From assembly GCA_020650975.1 (NCBI GenBank), contig JAIPMN010001465.1, positions 1 through 30,134 on the forward strand: a DNA stretch of 30,134 nucleotides, read 5' to 3'. The translations under genes were made by a program, and so were the position numbers. The notes beneath the pieces are model-generated. The model saw only the letters and a program-made list of their open reading frames with translations. It did not search any database and was not told the DNA's origin. Position 1 is the stretch's first letter. The number at the start of each line of letters is the position of its first letter. The stretch comes from Apostichopus californicus (taxonomy: Eukaryota > Echinodermata > Holothuroidea > Aspidochirotida > Stichopodidae). Positions 20,590 to 30,134 of this stretch are shown piece by piece.

Positions 20590-22260
20590 GGCTATCTAGT
20601 GAAAGTGAAGTTTGTCAGTCGAACTGTTCGAACAAGTTCTGACGTTGGCTGATTTACACACTATATGTAGTAACCGTGTAGTAGTTGTACGAATTAGGGG
20701 TATTCCCTGTACGTTATTTTGTGCCGTCGACCTTAAAGTGGATACGGTACTGCACGCGTGTTTGTTGATGAGACTGTTACTTGTTGTCGTGTCAGTGGAT
20801 TAAAAGAATTGTCCAGGTCTTTATTTCTTTTGGAACATAATTTTAGCATTCTGGTGGAATTTGCATTCAATTCCTATGTACCGTTTTTTAGATATTGACA
20901 GTTGAAGTTGCCACCTATCGTACCAAAAGTGAACTTGGGGAAAACAGGTGTGACATCATTGTTGCACACTGATACATGATGTTTTGTTTTCCTTTAAAAT
21001 TTACGTCTAATTTTATACTCCACAATTGGATGCATCTATAATGTGAATGTACCATAGGTATTGGTATTTTATAAACTTCACATCCCCTTTAGACAAACTA
21101 GTAACCCTATCCAATCCAAGGTCAAATCAATAGACTGAAAAATAAAGAAAAACAAAACATTACTTGTCAGTGTGCAACTATGACATCACACCTGCTTGCT
21201 TGCTTCAAGTTCACTTTTGGTAGAATAATCAGATAACTTCAACTGTCAATATCTCAAAAACGGTACATAGGAATTTAAATGCAAATTTCACTAGAATGCT
21301 TAGATTATGTTCCTCTTTAACATATCAAAAACAAATTTTGAAGATGTAGAATATGGAAGTATAACATATATCTCGAGATTTTTGTATTATTTTATGTAAT
21401 GCAATGAAACTTGTACCATGTATCGATGAGTAGCCCAGTTTAGTGAAAGCCCATAGTCAGGTCGGGCTGATCGTGTACAAAAACTTCAGAAGGTATACCG
21501 TCTACAGGTATTTTGTCCCTCCCAGGTTTAGTGTAACCATGGAGGTAAAAACAGATGTTTTTCTTGCCCGAGATGTATGGTGGTCCTAATGTTACAGACG
21601 ATCTGTGGTCTGTGATAGTAGAACATATATATTTCGAACCCCCTCTCTCTTTATCATACGTACACATGCTGCTAGGAAGAGATACTGCATTAATTTCAAC
21701 TTCGTTTGAAGTTCTATTAGGGAACTTTCAGTTAGCTTACTGACGAACTATATTTCATATTTTTATTGAAAAGTCCTCAGTTTTGTTTTCGAAGGAAGGG
21801 TCATAAACATTTAATGAATGTTTTTAAAACGGCGGGCAGGACTGATTAGATGAATCAGATGCTTCACTCAGTGAGGCATGCGTGGTATTTTGGATCGTTT
21901 ATCTTGACTACTGTGACATCGGGTTTAATAAATGGTGTTGTGATAAATACCGATTCATAAAAAGCAGCTTTATGCGTTTTGTCGCCGTTTTCACACCATA
22001 TTGACATGTCCATCGAGTTTTTTTTTTACATATATTCATCACAAAAACAGCAAGCTGATATATAAGGCCAGCTTTTCCCTGCCAAGAGCATTATAATTGG
22101 CGAGTGAAATTAAGGACTTCTGTAGATAATGAGTAGAGTGTCTTCCGACAAAAGTCGCATGCAGTTCCCCAAATCCACCATAGTTTGAATTCAACCAATC
22201 AGTGAATAGCTAACATGTTTATTTATGCCGAATTAGATCTCTGATCTCTTGTAGAGAAGT
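20590..22260. other. Divergent intergenic region, CHMP7 side
   Basis: Upstream of the CHMP7 start, this region holds the foldback element (20831-21313) and a small hairpin at about 21859-21880 (ATGCTTCACTCAGTGAGGCAT). A 75-codon minus-strand frame (21440-21667) shows no family that I can name. Promoters of both genes should be in 20590-23421, but I see no decisive core-promoter motif. Confidence 0.5.
20831..21313. mobile_element. Foldback/MITE-like element with long inverted-repeat arms
   Basis: The left arm (about 20831-20997) and right arm (about 21143-21313) are inverted copies, separated by a spacer of about 145 bases. The best-kept block is the 37-base stretch 20873-20909, which matches the complement of 21235-21271 with one mismatch. 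Other paired landmarks are ACCAAAAGTGAACTTG, AGGTGTGA and GTTGCACACTGA. No transposase frame is present, so this would be a non-autonomous element. I could not define a target-site duplication. Confidence 0.85.
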
Positions 22261-22790
22261 TGCGGCATTCAGTATGTCGGTGAGACCATGCAAAAGAACC
22301 CTCAAGCCTGAAGCGGTTCCATCGGGTCACAGATCCACAGTCAACACCATGAAAACTGAGACCTTAGTTGGACAATATTTTAACCTTCCCAACCATACCA
22401 TTATAATGACATGTCACTACAGGGATTAAATCTTTAAGTAGCCGTGCTGACCTAGTACGGATCAGCAGAGAGAGAGACTGTGGATGCAATGCATTCTCAT
22501 CATTCAACCTCATGGGTTCAACATTCAGGAAGGACATGACTGACCTTTCTTCTGCATGCCCCCCCCCCCCTCCATCTCCTACCTCTCCTCTTGCCCCGTT
22601 GTTTTTTTCTTCTCTCCACACTGTTTCAACTAATCCTCTTACATCAATCTCTTTTGTGTTCACCCTGCTCATTAACCTATCTGTTCTCTGTGCTTGTGTT
22701 ATGTCCCTTGTGTTATGTCCTAGGCTGAATAACAGACTTGTCATTCAACTTCTGAAGAAGATCCAGGCCCACTTACTGTTACACATGTAT
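22261..22790 (+). pseudogene. Penelope-like retroelement remnant: GIY-YIG endonuclease C-terminus and 3' end
   Basis: Family knowledge: Penelope-like elements encode a reverse transcriptase followed by a GIY-YIG endonuclease. Seen, in order but in shifted frames: CGIQYVGETMQ at 22261-22293, the catalytic-type YVG segment. Then come HRSTVNTMKTETLVGQYFNL and PNHTI (about 22327-22404), and finally RERLWMQ with QPHGFNIQEGHD before a TGA at 22541-22543. Stops and frameshifts between these pieces show that it is dead. Beyond the stop are a C tract, a pyrimidine-rich 3' region and the ACTTGTCATTCA...CTGAAGAAGATCC end shared with 15629-15660. The reverse transcriptase part is absent, so the copy is truncated. 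Confidence 0.72.
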
Positions 22791-23421
22791 ATTTATGAAC
22801 CGTTGCTTAAAATAGATTCATTCACAGCATCCGAAAAAAGTTGCGTCGGTATCACAGCCATAATGTACACAAATAAAGCATGGTGTTAAAGTACATATTG
22901 GTGTACTGGGTTGCTTACGACGCCGGCAAAGTACAAATTATTTACATTTTTATACAATGACGCTCATAGAATGTAATATTCATATTATGGGAGGGTTTTA
23001 TTGCAATCCTAACGGAAAATATCTTCGAGAAAAACAACGTTCAAGGTTGTAATTTTTTCACCCTTTGAAGTTAGATTTGAATAGATAAGCTACTTATGTA
23101 TGTCGTTATGGCATCGTGGGTCAATGAGGTTTACAAAATGACGCAAAAAGCTGCTTTTCAAATTTTAAGAGAAGTGGTTGCAACGGTTTCCAGTGTTTGC
23201 TTTCATTTCATTATAGATCATTTCTCTTCGACGTTGTAGGTAAAATGTTTTGTCCTCTATGGCTATCCATAATGCATATTATTCAACGCTATCTTTCCAT
23301 GATGTGTGCGCGCGTGTACAATATCTAGGTGAAACCGACGCCATCTAATTGTTCAAAGCAACCAGAAGTTCAGAACAGTCTATTTCTTCCGTCGAAATCC
23401 GCATCAGGTGTTGCCATCATC
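22791..23421 (+). other. SNRPG upstream region and 5' UTR
   Basis: No coding sequence seen. The SNRPG promoter and 5' UTR should lie here. A CG-containing stretch with CGCGCGTGTAC near 23306-23319 and GCCATC words near 23341 and 23414 are present, but nothing fixes the transcription start. Confidence 0.4.
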
Positions 23422-25822
23422 ATGAGTAAAGCTCATCCACCAGAACTTAAGAAGTAATTCCTTCTTCTAAGTCACATATTTAGTCTTATAAATACCGCTA
23501 AGTTTCAGGAATCTCCGGAATATGATTTGTTGCATGTGTTGTGTTACTTAGTCTTAAGTTCTACCCTCTAGCATAACTTCATCGTATATACGGTCCTTTG
23601 ATTTTCTAGACATATTTGATTTTTCGTATTACTCTTTATCGGAGGATGTCTTATTCATTCACTGAGATTGAAAAACACGTTTATTCTTAGCATACACATT
23701 TAAAAATATGGCAAATTGGTAGAAAATGTGAAGAAATAGCTAGAAAAGTATGTGATAACTAGGGCCAGTACAAATCGCATAACTGGTACCATGCCTTTGT
23801 ATCACAAACGGTTGTCAGTGGACTGGCCTAGTGTTACTTTCTTAATTAGGCTATCTTCTGGGCTAACTAGGCTATCTACTGCTTCTGTTAGTTGTAAGTT
23901 AGTGTCTACCCTCCTGTTTTTATAAGTGTGTTATCTTGCAAAATACTGCATGCATCATTGTAGTAGAAAAGGTTGGAACATTAACAGTAATGATTGCACG
24001 TAGCTTGGGTTTACACTGTTACATTGATGAATTGTTTGTAGGTAAGGCTTACAATACAAGTTACAGTAGCATGGACACTTCGAAGTTCGAACACCTAAGC
24101 CTTAAGACACCCCAAAACTATATCTTCTGGTATAAATCACCTGAAAATATACTTGATATGGTGGGAGAAGTGTGTTATATTACGATACACGGCCAAACTT
24201 TCTTTCCTGCAAACTGTTTTCACGTTGTATTCCAAGAAGATTCTTCGTGATTGTGGAACTGGTATTTCTTTGCTAGAGTTTGCGAAGTTCGGACACACGG
24301 TCCCACAGTGTGGCGCTGGTGATAAAATTGGTGGCGCAGTTGCTCTTTCAGTAATTATAACAGACTTCATAGATCTCCATCATTTTATTGACAAATATGT
24401 AAGTATTTACTTGCACAGGGGTCATTTTAGAGAGAAAATAACTGTAGCTCCGTACTTTTTGGTGAAATTTGGCTCTTCCTGTAGGTTGTCATGGTGAAAT
24501 CGTGTATTTCTTAGGGGTGTCCGAACTTCGCAGTATTCCGAACTTCGCAATACTGACTATACAGTATGTTATAATATAAATTAGATCAGGACATTTAGGC
24601 ATTTGTTTATAATCAGTGGTACCATAATTCATATGTCTTGAAACATCAAAAGTGATATTGCTTACAATGGTCCTCTTTAGTATCTACATGTATGATGGAA
24701 AGTGAAATTTATTCACCCATGTCCAGAATTCAACAATCTGTTGCCATTTGCAAGGCAGTTAACAATCATGAGGTACTTTATCCTCCATTTCAACATCCCT
24801 AAAGGCTGGAAATGTTTACCAACAAACAGACTGCAGTTTGATTCCATTTATATTACCAGTGTGTTGTTATGTGAACAATGTATCTGTACAAAAGATGGTT
24901 GTGAAGTAAATTGCACATTACATCTATGTATCCAATATCAGATTGCTAATTTACACCAACTTTTTAATCTTATCCTCAGGTACATGGACAAGAAGTTGCT
25001 TTGTAAGTAGATTATGAATCTTTTTACACATCAAATGAATCCCATTGTTATTATATTAAAGTAGGGTTGTAAATTTCCTGCTGTGTAGAAGATATTGAGT
25101 ACAATAAAAATCCCTCATTAAGTTAAGTGTCTACTATTGATAAAAATTTATTATTTCCACGTTAACAATCTGTCATGGAAACACAACCCTTCCAATGTTA
25201 GACAGTGTTCTTTTATGAAAACCTTTTTTTTCTTTTCTCCATTTTTCAGTGAAACTAAATGGCAAACGACAGATCATTGGAGTATTGAGGGGATTTGACC
25301 CGTTTATGAATCTGGTGATAGATGAAGCTGTTGAAGATACCAGGGAAGGTACCAAGAACGAGATCGGAATGGTGGTAAGAATTTATAGCAGTGAAGCTAC
25401 ATCATGGGTTGATTAATTTGTTTTGGTCATGAATTATTGCTATTAAATCATGACTGTATCATAGCTACTGTTTTCACATATATGCAACTACACATCTATA
25501 TCATCACTGAATCCATGCATTGGAAAATACAACAGGACCTGGAATGAGGTTGTTATATTCCTTCAGAAGTGATATAAATGTAACTGAAATTTGTGCCATC
25601 AGATGATGACTTGGTGGAATTAAAGTCAAAGTATGTATGCTTTATTTCAGCACATATTGAACAATGCAACATGTTAAATCTGTCACCATGGCAATACATC
25701 AAGTAATAAATGGAACAAATCAAGAATGTTTCATGGTAATTGAATGCCATTGTTTGCTTACCTTTCAGGTTGTCAGGGGAAACAGTATAATTCTACTAGA
25801 GGCATTGGACAGAGTTGTCTAG
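23422..25822 (+). CDS. SNRPG: Small nuclear ribonucleoprotein G (SmG), complete, four exons
   Basis: Exons 23422-23453, 24980-25002, 25250-25374 and 25769-25822 join in phases 2, 1 and 0 to give 77 residues (human has 76). Family knowledge: SmG is one of the seven Sm proteins forming the ring on U1, U2, U4 and U5 snRNA. Seen: [20 protein letters not shown] at the N-terminus, Sm1 motif with [18 protein letters not shown], and Sm2 motif [20 protein letters not shown] at the C-terminus. The start follows from the conserved [11 protein letters not shown]. All donors and acceptors are gt-ag, and every split codon restores a conserved residue. Exon 2 is only 23 bases. The gene runs away from CHMP7. 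Confidence 0.96.
24079..24549. mobile_element. MITE-like element with short inverted repeats in SNRPG intron 1
   Basis: CGAAGTTCGAACACC at 24081-24095 and CGAAGTTCGGACAC at 24284-24297 face the inverted copies GTGTCCGAACTTCG at 24518-24531 and TTCCGAACTTCG at 24536-24547. The outermost pair extends further: left ...CACCTAAG at 24092-24099 matches the complement of CTTAGGGGTG at 24510-24519. The piece is about 455-470 bases. A 114-codon frame inside it has no recognised domain and crosses the inner repeat. Exact ends and target-site duplication are not resolved. Confidence 0.6.
24980..25002 (+). CDS. SNRPG: SNRPG 23-nt micro-exon
   Basis: Acceptor TATCCTCAG ends at 24979 and donor GTAAGT starts at 25003. 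The exon supplies the last base of a Lys codon, then YMDKKLL, then the first base of the next Leu codon. These residues match the conserved linker between the N-terminal helix and the Sm1 strand, so the exon is required for a normal protein. Confidence 0.93.
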
Positions 25823-26962
25823 CACGAAGATTCAGCTTTATCCCAAGTTTTCTTCCACCATCAACGTTTAATACCTTTTGAGGAACCTAGCTGGCAGAGA
25901 TGTGGCAGCCATGGATTCGTTCCATTTTTGCAGATATTTGCACGTTTTTACCAATGGACCAAGCTGTTAATGTGAATGGTCAAGTGCAGAGGTTCTGTTC
26001 TAACAAAAGATGGATAAACATGTAAATGCTGAAGAAATTCCCATTCATCTTTTTATTTCTGAAAAATTAAGATAGTTTTTTGGTAAGAGGGCAAACTAAA
26101 CAGTGTCATCAATCAAAGCCCTGCATAAGAAAGAAAGGAGTCAAATGTATTTGTTTGAAAGTGGCCTTCAGAACTTCACAGAGTTACTCTCTATGAGAGA
26201 AGACACTTCGTGTTCTAGAAGTGTGGTTAAAGTAGATTGAGTTACCTTTTGTAGCCAAGATATTGAAGTGACATTTACACATATTTGTTTTAATTTTATC
26301 CCTTACCAAGTCACATGACAGAGAGAATGTTCCCAGATAGTCTGCAAAACTTCTTATTTCAATATGTTTTTTTTTTTTTTGTTCTTTTGTTCTTGTTGTC
26401 AATATTACCCAGTTTTACAAATCCTCTAGACATTCTCTAGTTCACAACTTTTCAATGAATTTCATCTGTTACAGCTGCAAGAAGTGAGCAATTTTTCAAG
26501 GATAAATTTTTTACATTGATACATGTTTTGCAACATACAAAAAAATAGGTTATAAAATTATTGTTTTAAGTTTGCTGTAAGCCTGCTTGTGTCTGACTGC
26601 ATATGAATTAAATATGGAAGCACAAAAAATGCAAGATGTAGATTGAAATAGAAGTCAATCTTTTTGTGTATTTAATCATGATCAAATACATAGCTTCAGT
26701 TTAGTCATACTGTAGGATGAATTTTGGGAAGGTTTGCTGCTATACCCAATAGTTTTTGTCAATGCTTATACAGCAATGCTTTTAAGTTCGGTTAAAGAGC
26801 ATGACAAATACTTGCTCTCATGGGAGGTAGGGGGGGGGGGTTTGCAAACATTCCTAATGTGCCACAACCTCCAAATTTGACTAGTTGTGGTTTTCCATGA
26901 TGTCCACGAGATGTTGAGATTTTGCTCTGAAAGCATGAAAATTAAATAGGTAAATTAATAAA
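25823..26962 (+). other. SNRPG 3' UTR and downstream sequence
   Basis: After TAG at 25820-25822 there is no further coding sequence. AATAAA occurs at 26957-26962 and again near 27235. The true transcript end is not visible from sequence; a 1.1 kb 3' UTR would be long for such a small protein, so an earlier variant signal is likely. A G tract lies at about 26829-26838. Confidence 0.4.
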
Positions 26963-27730
26963 GACTCATTCAAATACTGTACTGAGTTTACTTCTAGCAC
27001 AAAGCTCCTGCTGCAGTAACCAATATAGCTACATCTTAATTGCTAGTTCTGGACTAACTCCTTCCAGCAGATCTTCAGACTTCACAACACCATCAAGGAT
27101 TCATTTGGTTTGTTTTAAAATTGTATGGTTACATAATTAAAATACTACACATGGGGGGAGATCGAGTGAGATTTGGAAAAATTAGTTTATTTTACTTCAT
27201 CCTTATCTTTGTTACTGTCTTTTTGTTTCTTGTGAATAAATCTTGTAGATTTTGTAAGTTCTCAGTCTTTTGATCTTTGTATTCAGTGTTTGGTAATTAC
27301 CACTTGTCAAAGTAAAAGAAACAGATAACAATAATAGTTTAAAGAAATGTAAAGAATAATGGGACAAAAACACTGAATATAAAATTCAGTTCAGGAGTAG
27401 GAAGAAACTTCTCTATTCGCTTAGAAAGGGGCCAGGCCCCTCAAACCTTAACAGACATTTATTTTTTAGAATATAGGGCATCCCCAAGAAAGGCATTGGG
27501 CCCCCTATCAAGTCTAGCTATGCCCCTGAAGAAGTTTCTGTGGCCCTCGCTGTTCAACGTAGCAACCTGTTTTACAGCAAATACCGGTAAACCAGGGAGT
27601 TTTGTAATCTAAAATTAGCAATGAAAGGTAGATTTTACCTGATATTCTGAACAAACCAGGTGAACTTCATGCCTAAAATCACTTTGTATCTGGATGCTTT
27701 CAAAAAGGTTAAAACTAAAACATGATCAAA
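26963..27730. other. Intergenic, no gene seen
   Basis: AT-rich sequence. A patch at 27425-27530 (GGGGCCAGGCCCCT, then GGGCCCCCTATCAAG and CTAGCTATGCCCC) has the look of the ragged end of a dispersed repeat, but I cannot assign it to a family. Confidence 0.35.
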
Positions 27731-27734
27731 TTTA

Positions 27735-28490
27735 CCCAGTTTATTGTGTTTGATGGCAAAAATGCGATTGTTCCACCAGACTTAAAACTTATTGATAATT
27801 TGTTCCTGCCTATGATTATGTTCGTAATCTAGGTGTCATTCTTGACACGCATCTAACTATGGTACCTCATGTAAAACGTGTGATCATCTGCTATGATGTT
27901 TGTCAGATGCCTTGGAAAAATTCGCTCTTACTTAAATGATGAGACTGCAAAGACTTGCCCATGCATCATTACTTCTAGGATTGACAACTGTAACTCACTC
28001 TTGGCCGGCCTTCCTGATTCTACTTTGAAACCAATACAACGTGTTTTGAACACAACTGCCCGGGTGGTGTCTCGTTCTCCAAAACATGTCCATATCACAC
28101 CTCTTTTAAAACACCTACATTGGCTTCCGGTGAGGTACCGGGTCCAGTTTAAAATCATGTTGGTACTGTTTAGGGTTTTGCAGGGTGGTATTGCTTACCT
28201 TGTTGATTCTGTCCACCATTATGAACCCAGACCAGGTCTGAGGGTAAGCATTTGCTCAAATCCCCCAGAACTCGTATCATATGTGGTGATCGGTCTTTTG
28301 CTGCTATTGCTCCACGTCTTTATAATAATCTTCCTTCTGATGTGCGCTTTGCACCATCAGTAAATGCATTTAAGGCTCATCTTAAGAATGATTATTTTTC
28401 CTTATTTTAATTCCAGTTCTTCTATGTGTACTGTTGTTGTAAAGCGCTTCGAGCCTTTGGGAAAGGCGCTATATATATGTTCATGAATGT
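27735..28490 (+). pseudogene. 5'-truncated CR1/L2-like LINE, 3' end of reverse transcriptase ORF
   Basis: The pieces read in order, with frame changes: VRNLGVILDTHLTMVPHV near 27820-27874; ITSRIDNCNSLLAGLPDSTL with HLHWLPVRYRVQFK in the frame of 27893-28363; then RIICGDRSFAAIAPRLYNNL and APSVNAFKAHLKNDYFSLF to TAA at 28408-28410. These are the standard C-terminal landmarks of CR1/L2-type reverse transcriptases. Frameshifts near 27880 and 28240 make it inactive. A short 3' UTR ends in a hairpin (AGCGC...GGCGCT, about 28442-28470) followed by TATATATATG and GAATGTATGTA, the usual tail of this group. Confidence 0.88.
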
Positions 28491-29476
28491 ATGTAACTTG
28501 ACCACATTTTTTAACGGTGGTTTTACCCATTCCGCGTTCCTTATGACCTTAGAACTGCAGAACTTATATAGTTGATTCCCTTTTCATTTCTCTGAGTTGA
28601 TTACACAAATTACAATACAAGCTTTGAACAAAACAGGTCGATCATGATTGTAATGTAAGATATCTGCTATTTTGATAAACAACATCCAGCATTTTGTTTT
28701 TCCTTTTGTCTTCGTTCGGCATATAGTCATAAATAATAATGTGGACAAGCAGTTGTGAAGTTAAGTTCGATCGAGTCAAACCCTCAAATGATTTAGGCTG
28801 AACGTAGTCCTAGACCTAAGTTAGGCGAATTTTTTATGTTACTTGTTAGTGTTAGTGTTACTACAATATTACTTTAGCCTAGCCTATGTTCGGTACGCTC
28901 GACCAGCTCGAAGTCCTTATGCAGTCAGACTGTCTGGACTGTAAATACGCCACTCTTTCAAGCTCTAAGCAATCGTAACAATTTTTGTGACACTGTTGTA
29001 GACATGGGATCAGTGGTAACATTAAGGAGTTGAGTGGCACACAGTAACTTTGAGTGTTCACTTAGCCTAGAGCTTACTACCTGTAGGCTGTAGCCCTGCC
29101 CAATTTAAATGTCAAATTGACATTTTAATGGAAGTTTAGTCTATACAAGAAAACAATGAGGCCTAGAAATGCTTTGTACCGTCTAAGGAGGAAATATGAC
29201 TTTGTATTTTCAAGCACTTGCATGACATATTTTACCCATAAACCAGAATTATACAGCAAACTTTACTCTAACTAGTCTACAGTATGTGCGAGTTTAGGGG
29301 AATTTTCTTGCGCAGTAATTTTTTGTGGGCTGTATTACACAAAAAAGACTAAACGTACAGTATCTAGGCAATAATGGAATGTAATGTAAAGGCTATATTA
29401 ACCAGTTTTATTGTCTGCAACAGTCATAATGTTGTTTATATTTGCATCATAATAAAAATTTCTTTTCTTTTTGAAG
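28491..29476 (+). other. Region upstream of the F-box gene
   Basis: No coding sequence recognised. A pyrimidine-rich run ending TTTTTGAAG at 29476 looks like a 3' splice site 41 bases before the F-box ATG, so the gene may have a 5' non-coding exon somewhere in this stretch. Its position is not visible. Confidence 0.45.
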
Positions 29477-29517
29477 GGCTCTATTTAAAGTAATAGAAAA
29501 CCAGATTTGCTTCTATA

Positions 29518-29753
29518 ATGTGCACACAACTGGACCAACTACCTCCAGAGATTTTATCCAAAATCTTAAGCTACTTAACAAAGGATGATCTTGTGCAAGT
29601 AGCTCAAGTTAGCAAGGATTCTCGTCGCCTTTGCTTGGAAGACCCAAGATGGAAGCTTCTCAAAGGATCGGTCGCCAACTTTAGACCTGACCATTTCAGA
29701 AAGCTTAAGGAGTTGCAAAATGGGCATCAAGGCCATGTTTCGAACAAAAATAG
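29518..29753 (+). CDS. F-box protein, first coding exon (gene continues beyond window)
   Basis: The frame starts at ATG 29518, with an in-frame TAG at 29494-29496 upstream. It runs about 79 codons to a donor AATAG|GTAATA (intron from 29754, phase 2). Residues 6-46 form a clear F-box: LPPEILSKILSYLTKDDLVQ, then VAQVSKDSRRLC and W at residue 43. Family knowledge: F-box proteins bind SKP1 through this motif and bring substrates to SCF ubiquitin ligases; the substrate-binding domain would be in later exons and is not seen. I cannot tell which F-box subfamily this is, so no symbol is given. Confidence 0.85.
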
Positions 29754-30134
29754 GTAATATCACTACTGTACTTCTGAAATCAGTTCAAATTGAAAACATA
29801 AGAGATGATATATAGACTATTTTATCCAGGAACCCAGAAATGTAATGAATATTAATTGACGTTTCGTGATATGGTTTGATGCAATGTTGATTTTTAAAAT
29901 TTTGTCACAAAATGGACCAAAGTGCCAAATAAAGTTAACAATATTTAGTATGTATGTAAGATTATTGCCTTTTGGTAAATGAACTCAGTCACTCATCCTG
30001 AACCACTGCCATGATGTGAAGTTCAAAGATATGGAACGCGAAAAGGACCACAACATATGATGATGTTAATGATGATCTAATTTTATACGATCATGTACTG
30101 AAAACTTACGATCATGTACTAGAAATACACGATC
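29754..30134 (+). other. First intron of the F-box gene (to window end)
   Basis: Non-coding. The final 50 bases begin a tandem repeat: TACGATCATGTACT at 30086 and again at 30107, then a TACACGATC start at 30126, a period of about 20-21 bases cut by the window edge. Confidence 0.6.

Noticed and set aside
20612..20803. Plus-strand frame upstream of CHMP7 as a divergent small gene
   Set aside because: Composition is ordinary for non-coding DNA, no recognised domain, and it covers the expected CHMP7 promoter.
22364..22744. 126-codon minus-strand frame as a gene
   Set aside because: It is antisense to the Penelope-like remnant and contains a poly-Gly run made by the C tract. No domain recognised.
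24153..24497. 114-codon plus-strand frame as a gene
   Set aside because: It lies inside the inverted-repeat element in SNRPG intron 1, crosses one of the repeat motifs and has no recognisable domain.
27893..28363. 156-codon frame as a host gene
   Set aside because: The sequence is the C-terminal part of a LINE reverse transcriptase with frameshifts on both sides, so it is a dead mobile element.

Overview
This is an AT-rich animal (metazoan) nuclear window. Genes are split by U2-type introns. They are separated by decayed retroelements, foldback elements, minisatellites and many C/G homopolymer tracts. The proteins are clearly animal-type, and the repeats (CR1/L2-like LINE, Penelope-like element, tRNA-derived SINE) suit a marine invertebrate. 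An echinoderm, possibly a sea cucumber, is my guess; that placement is inference and weakly supported.

Four protein genes are supported. (1) 1469-6886, plus strand: the last three coding exons of a high-affinity choline transporter (SLC5A7/CHT1 type); its N-terminal half lies before the window. (2) 13348-20589, minus strand: a complete nine-exon CHMP7 (ESCRT-III) gene encoding 431 residues. (3) 23422-25822, plus strand: a complete four-exon SNRPG (SmG) gene encoding 77 residues. (4) 29518 onward, plus strand: the first coding exon of an F-box protein that runs out of the window. SLC5A7 and CHMP7 are tail to tail; CHMP7 and SNRPG are head to head, about 2.8 kb apart. The genes look functionally unrelated (transport, membrane remodelling, splicing, ubiquitin ligase adaptor). 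I see no operon or cluster.

Repeats by region. At 488-1319 two minisatellites lie just upstream of the first visible SLC5A7 exon. A GGT-rich repeat fills part of its next intron. At 5411-5866 the 3' end of an SLC5A7 exon, with its splice donor, is tandemly repeated into the intron while staying open in frame. A three-copy repeat sits in the probable 3' UTR at 7783-8110. A degenerate tRNA-derived SINE starts at 11229. A long inverted-repeat element (20831-21313) and a Penelope-like element remnant (22261-22790) lie between CHMP7 and SNRPG. A short terminal-inverted-repeat element lies in SNRPG intron 1. A 5'-truncated CR1/L2-like LINE ends near 28480.

The most unusual signal is the SLC5A7 exon-tail array: three copies keep the same splice donor, all in the same phase, so donor choice would add 0, 27 or 104 residues without a stop. 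A smaller parallel is in CHMP7, where a tandem duplication copies a 3' splice site. The CHMP7 C-terminus also depends on a small last exon, found here by joining splice sites, rather than on the longer read-through frame.
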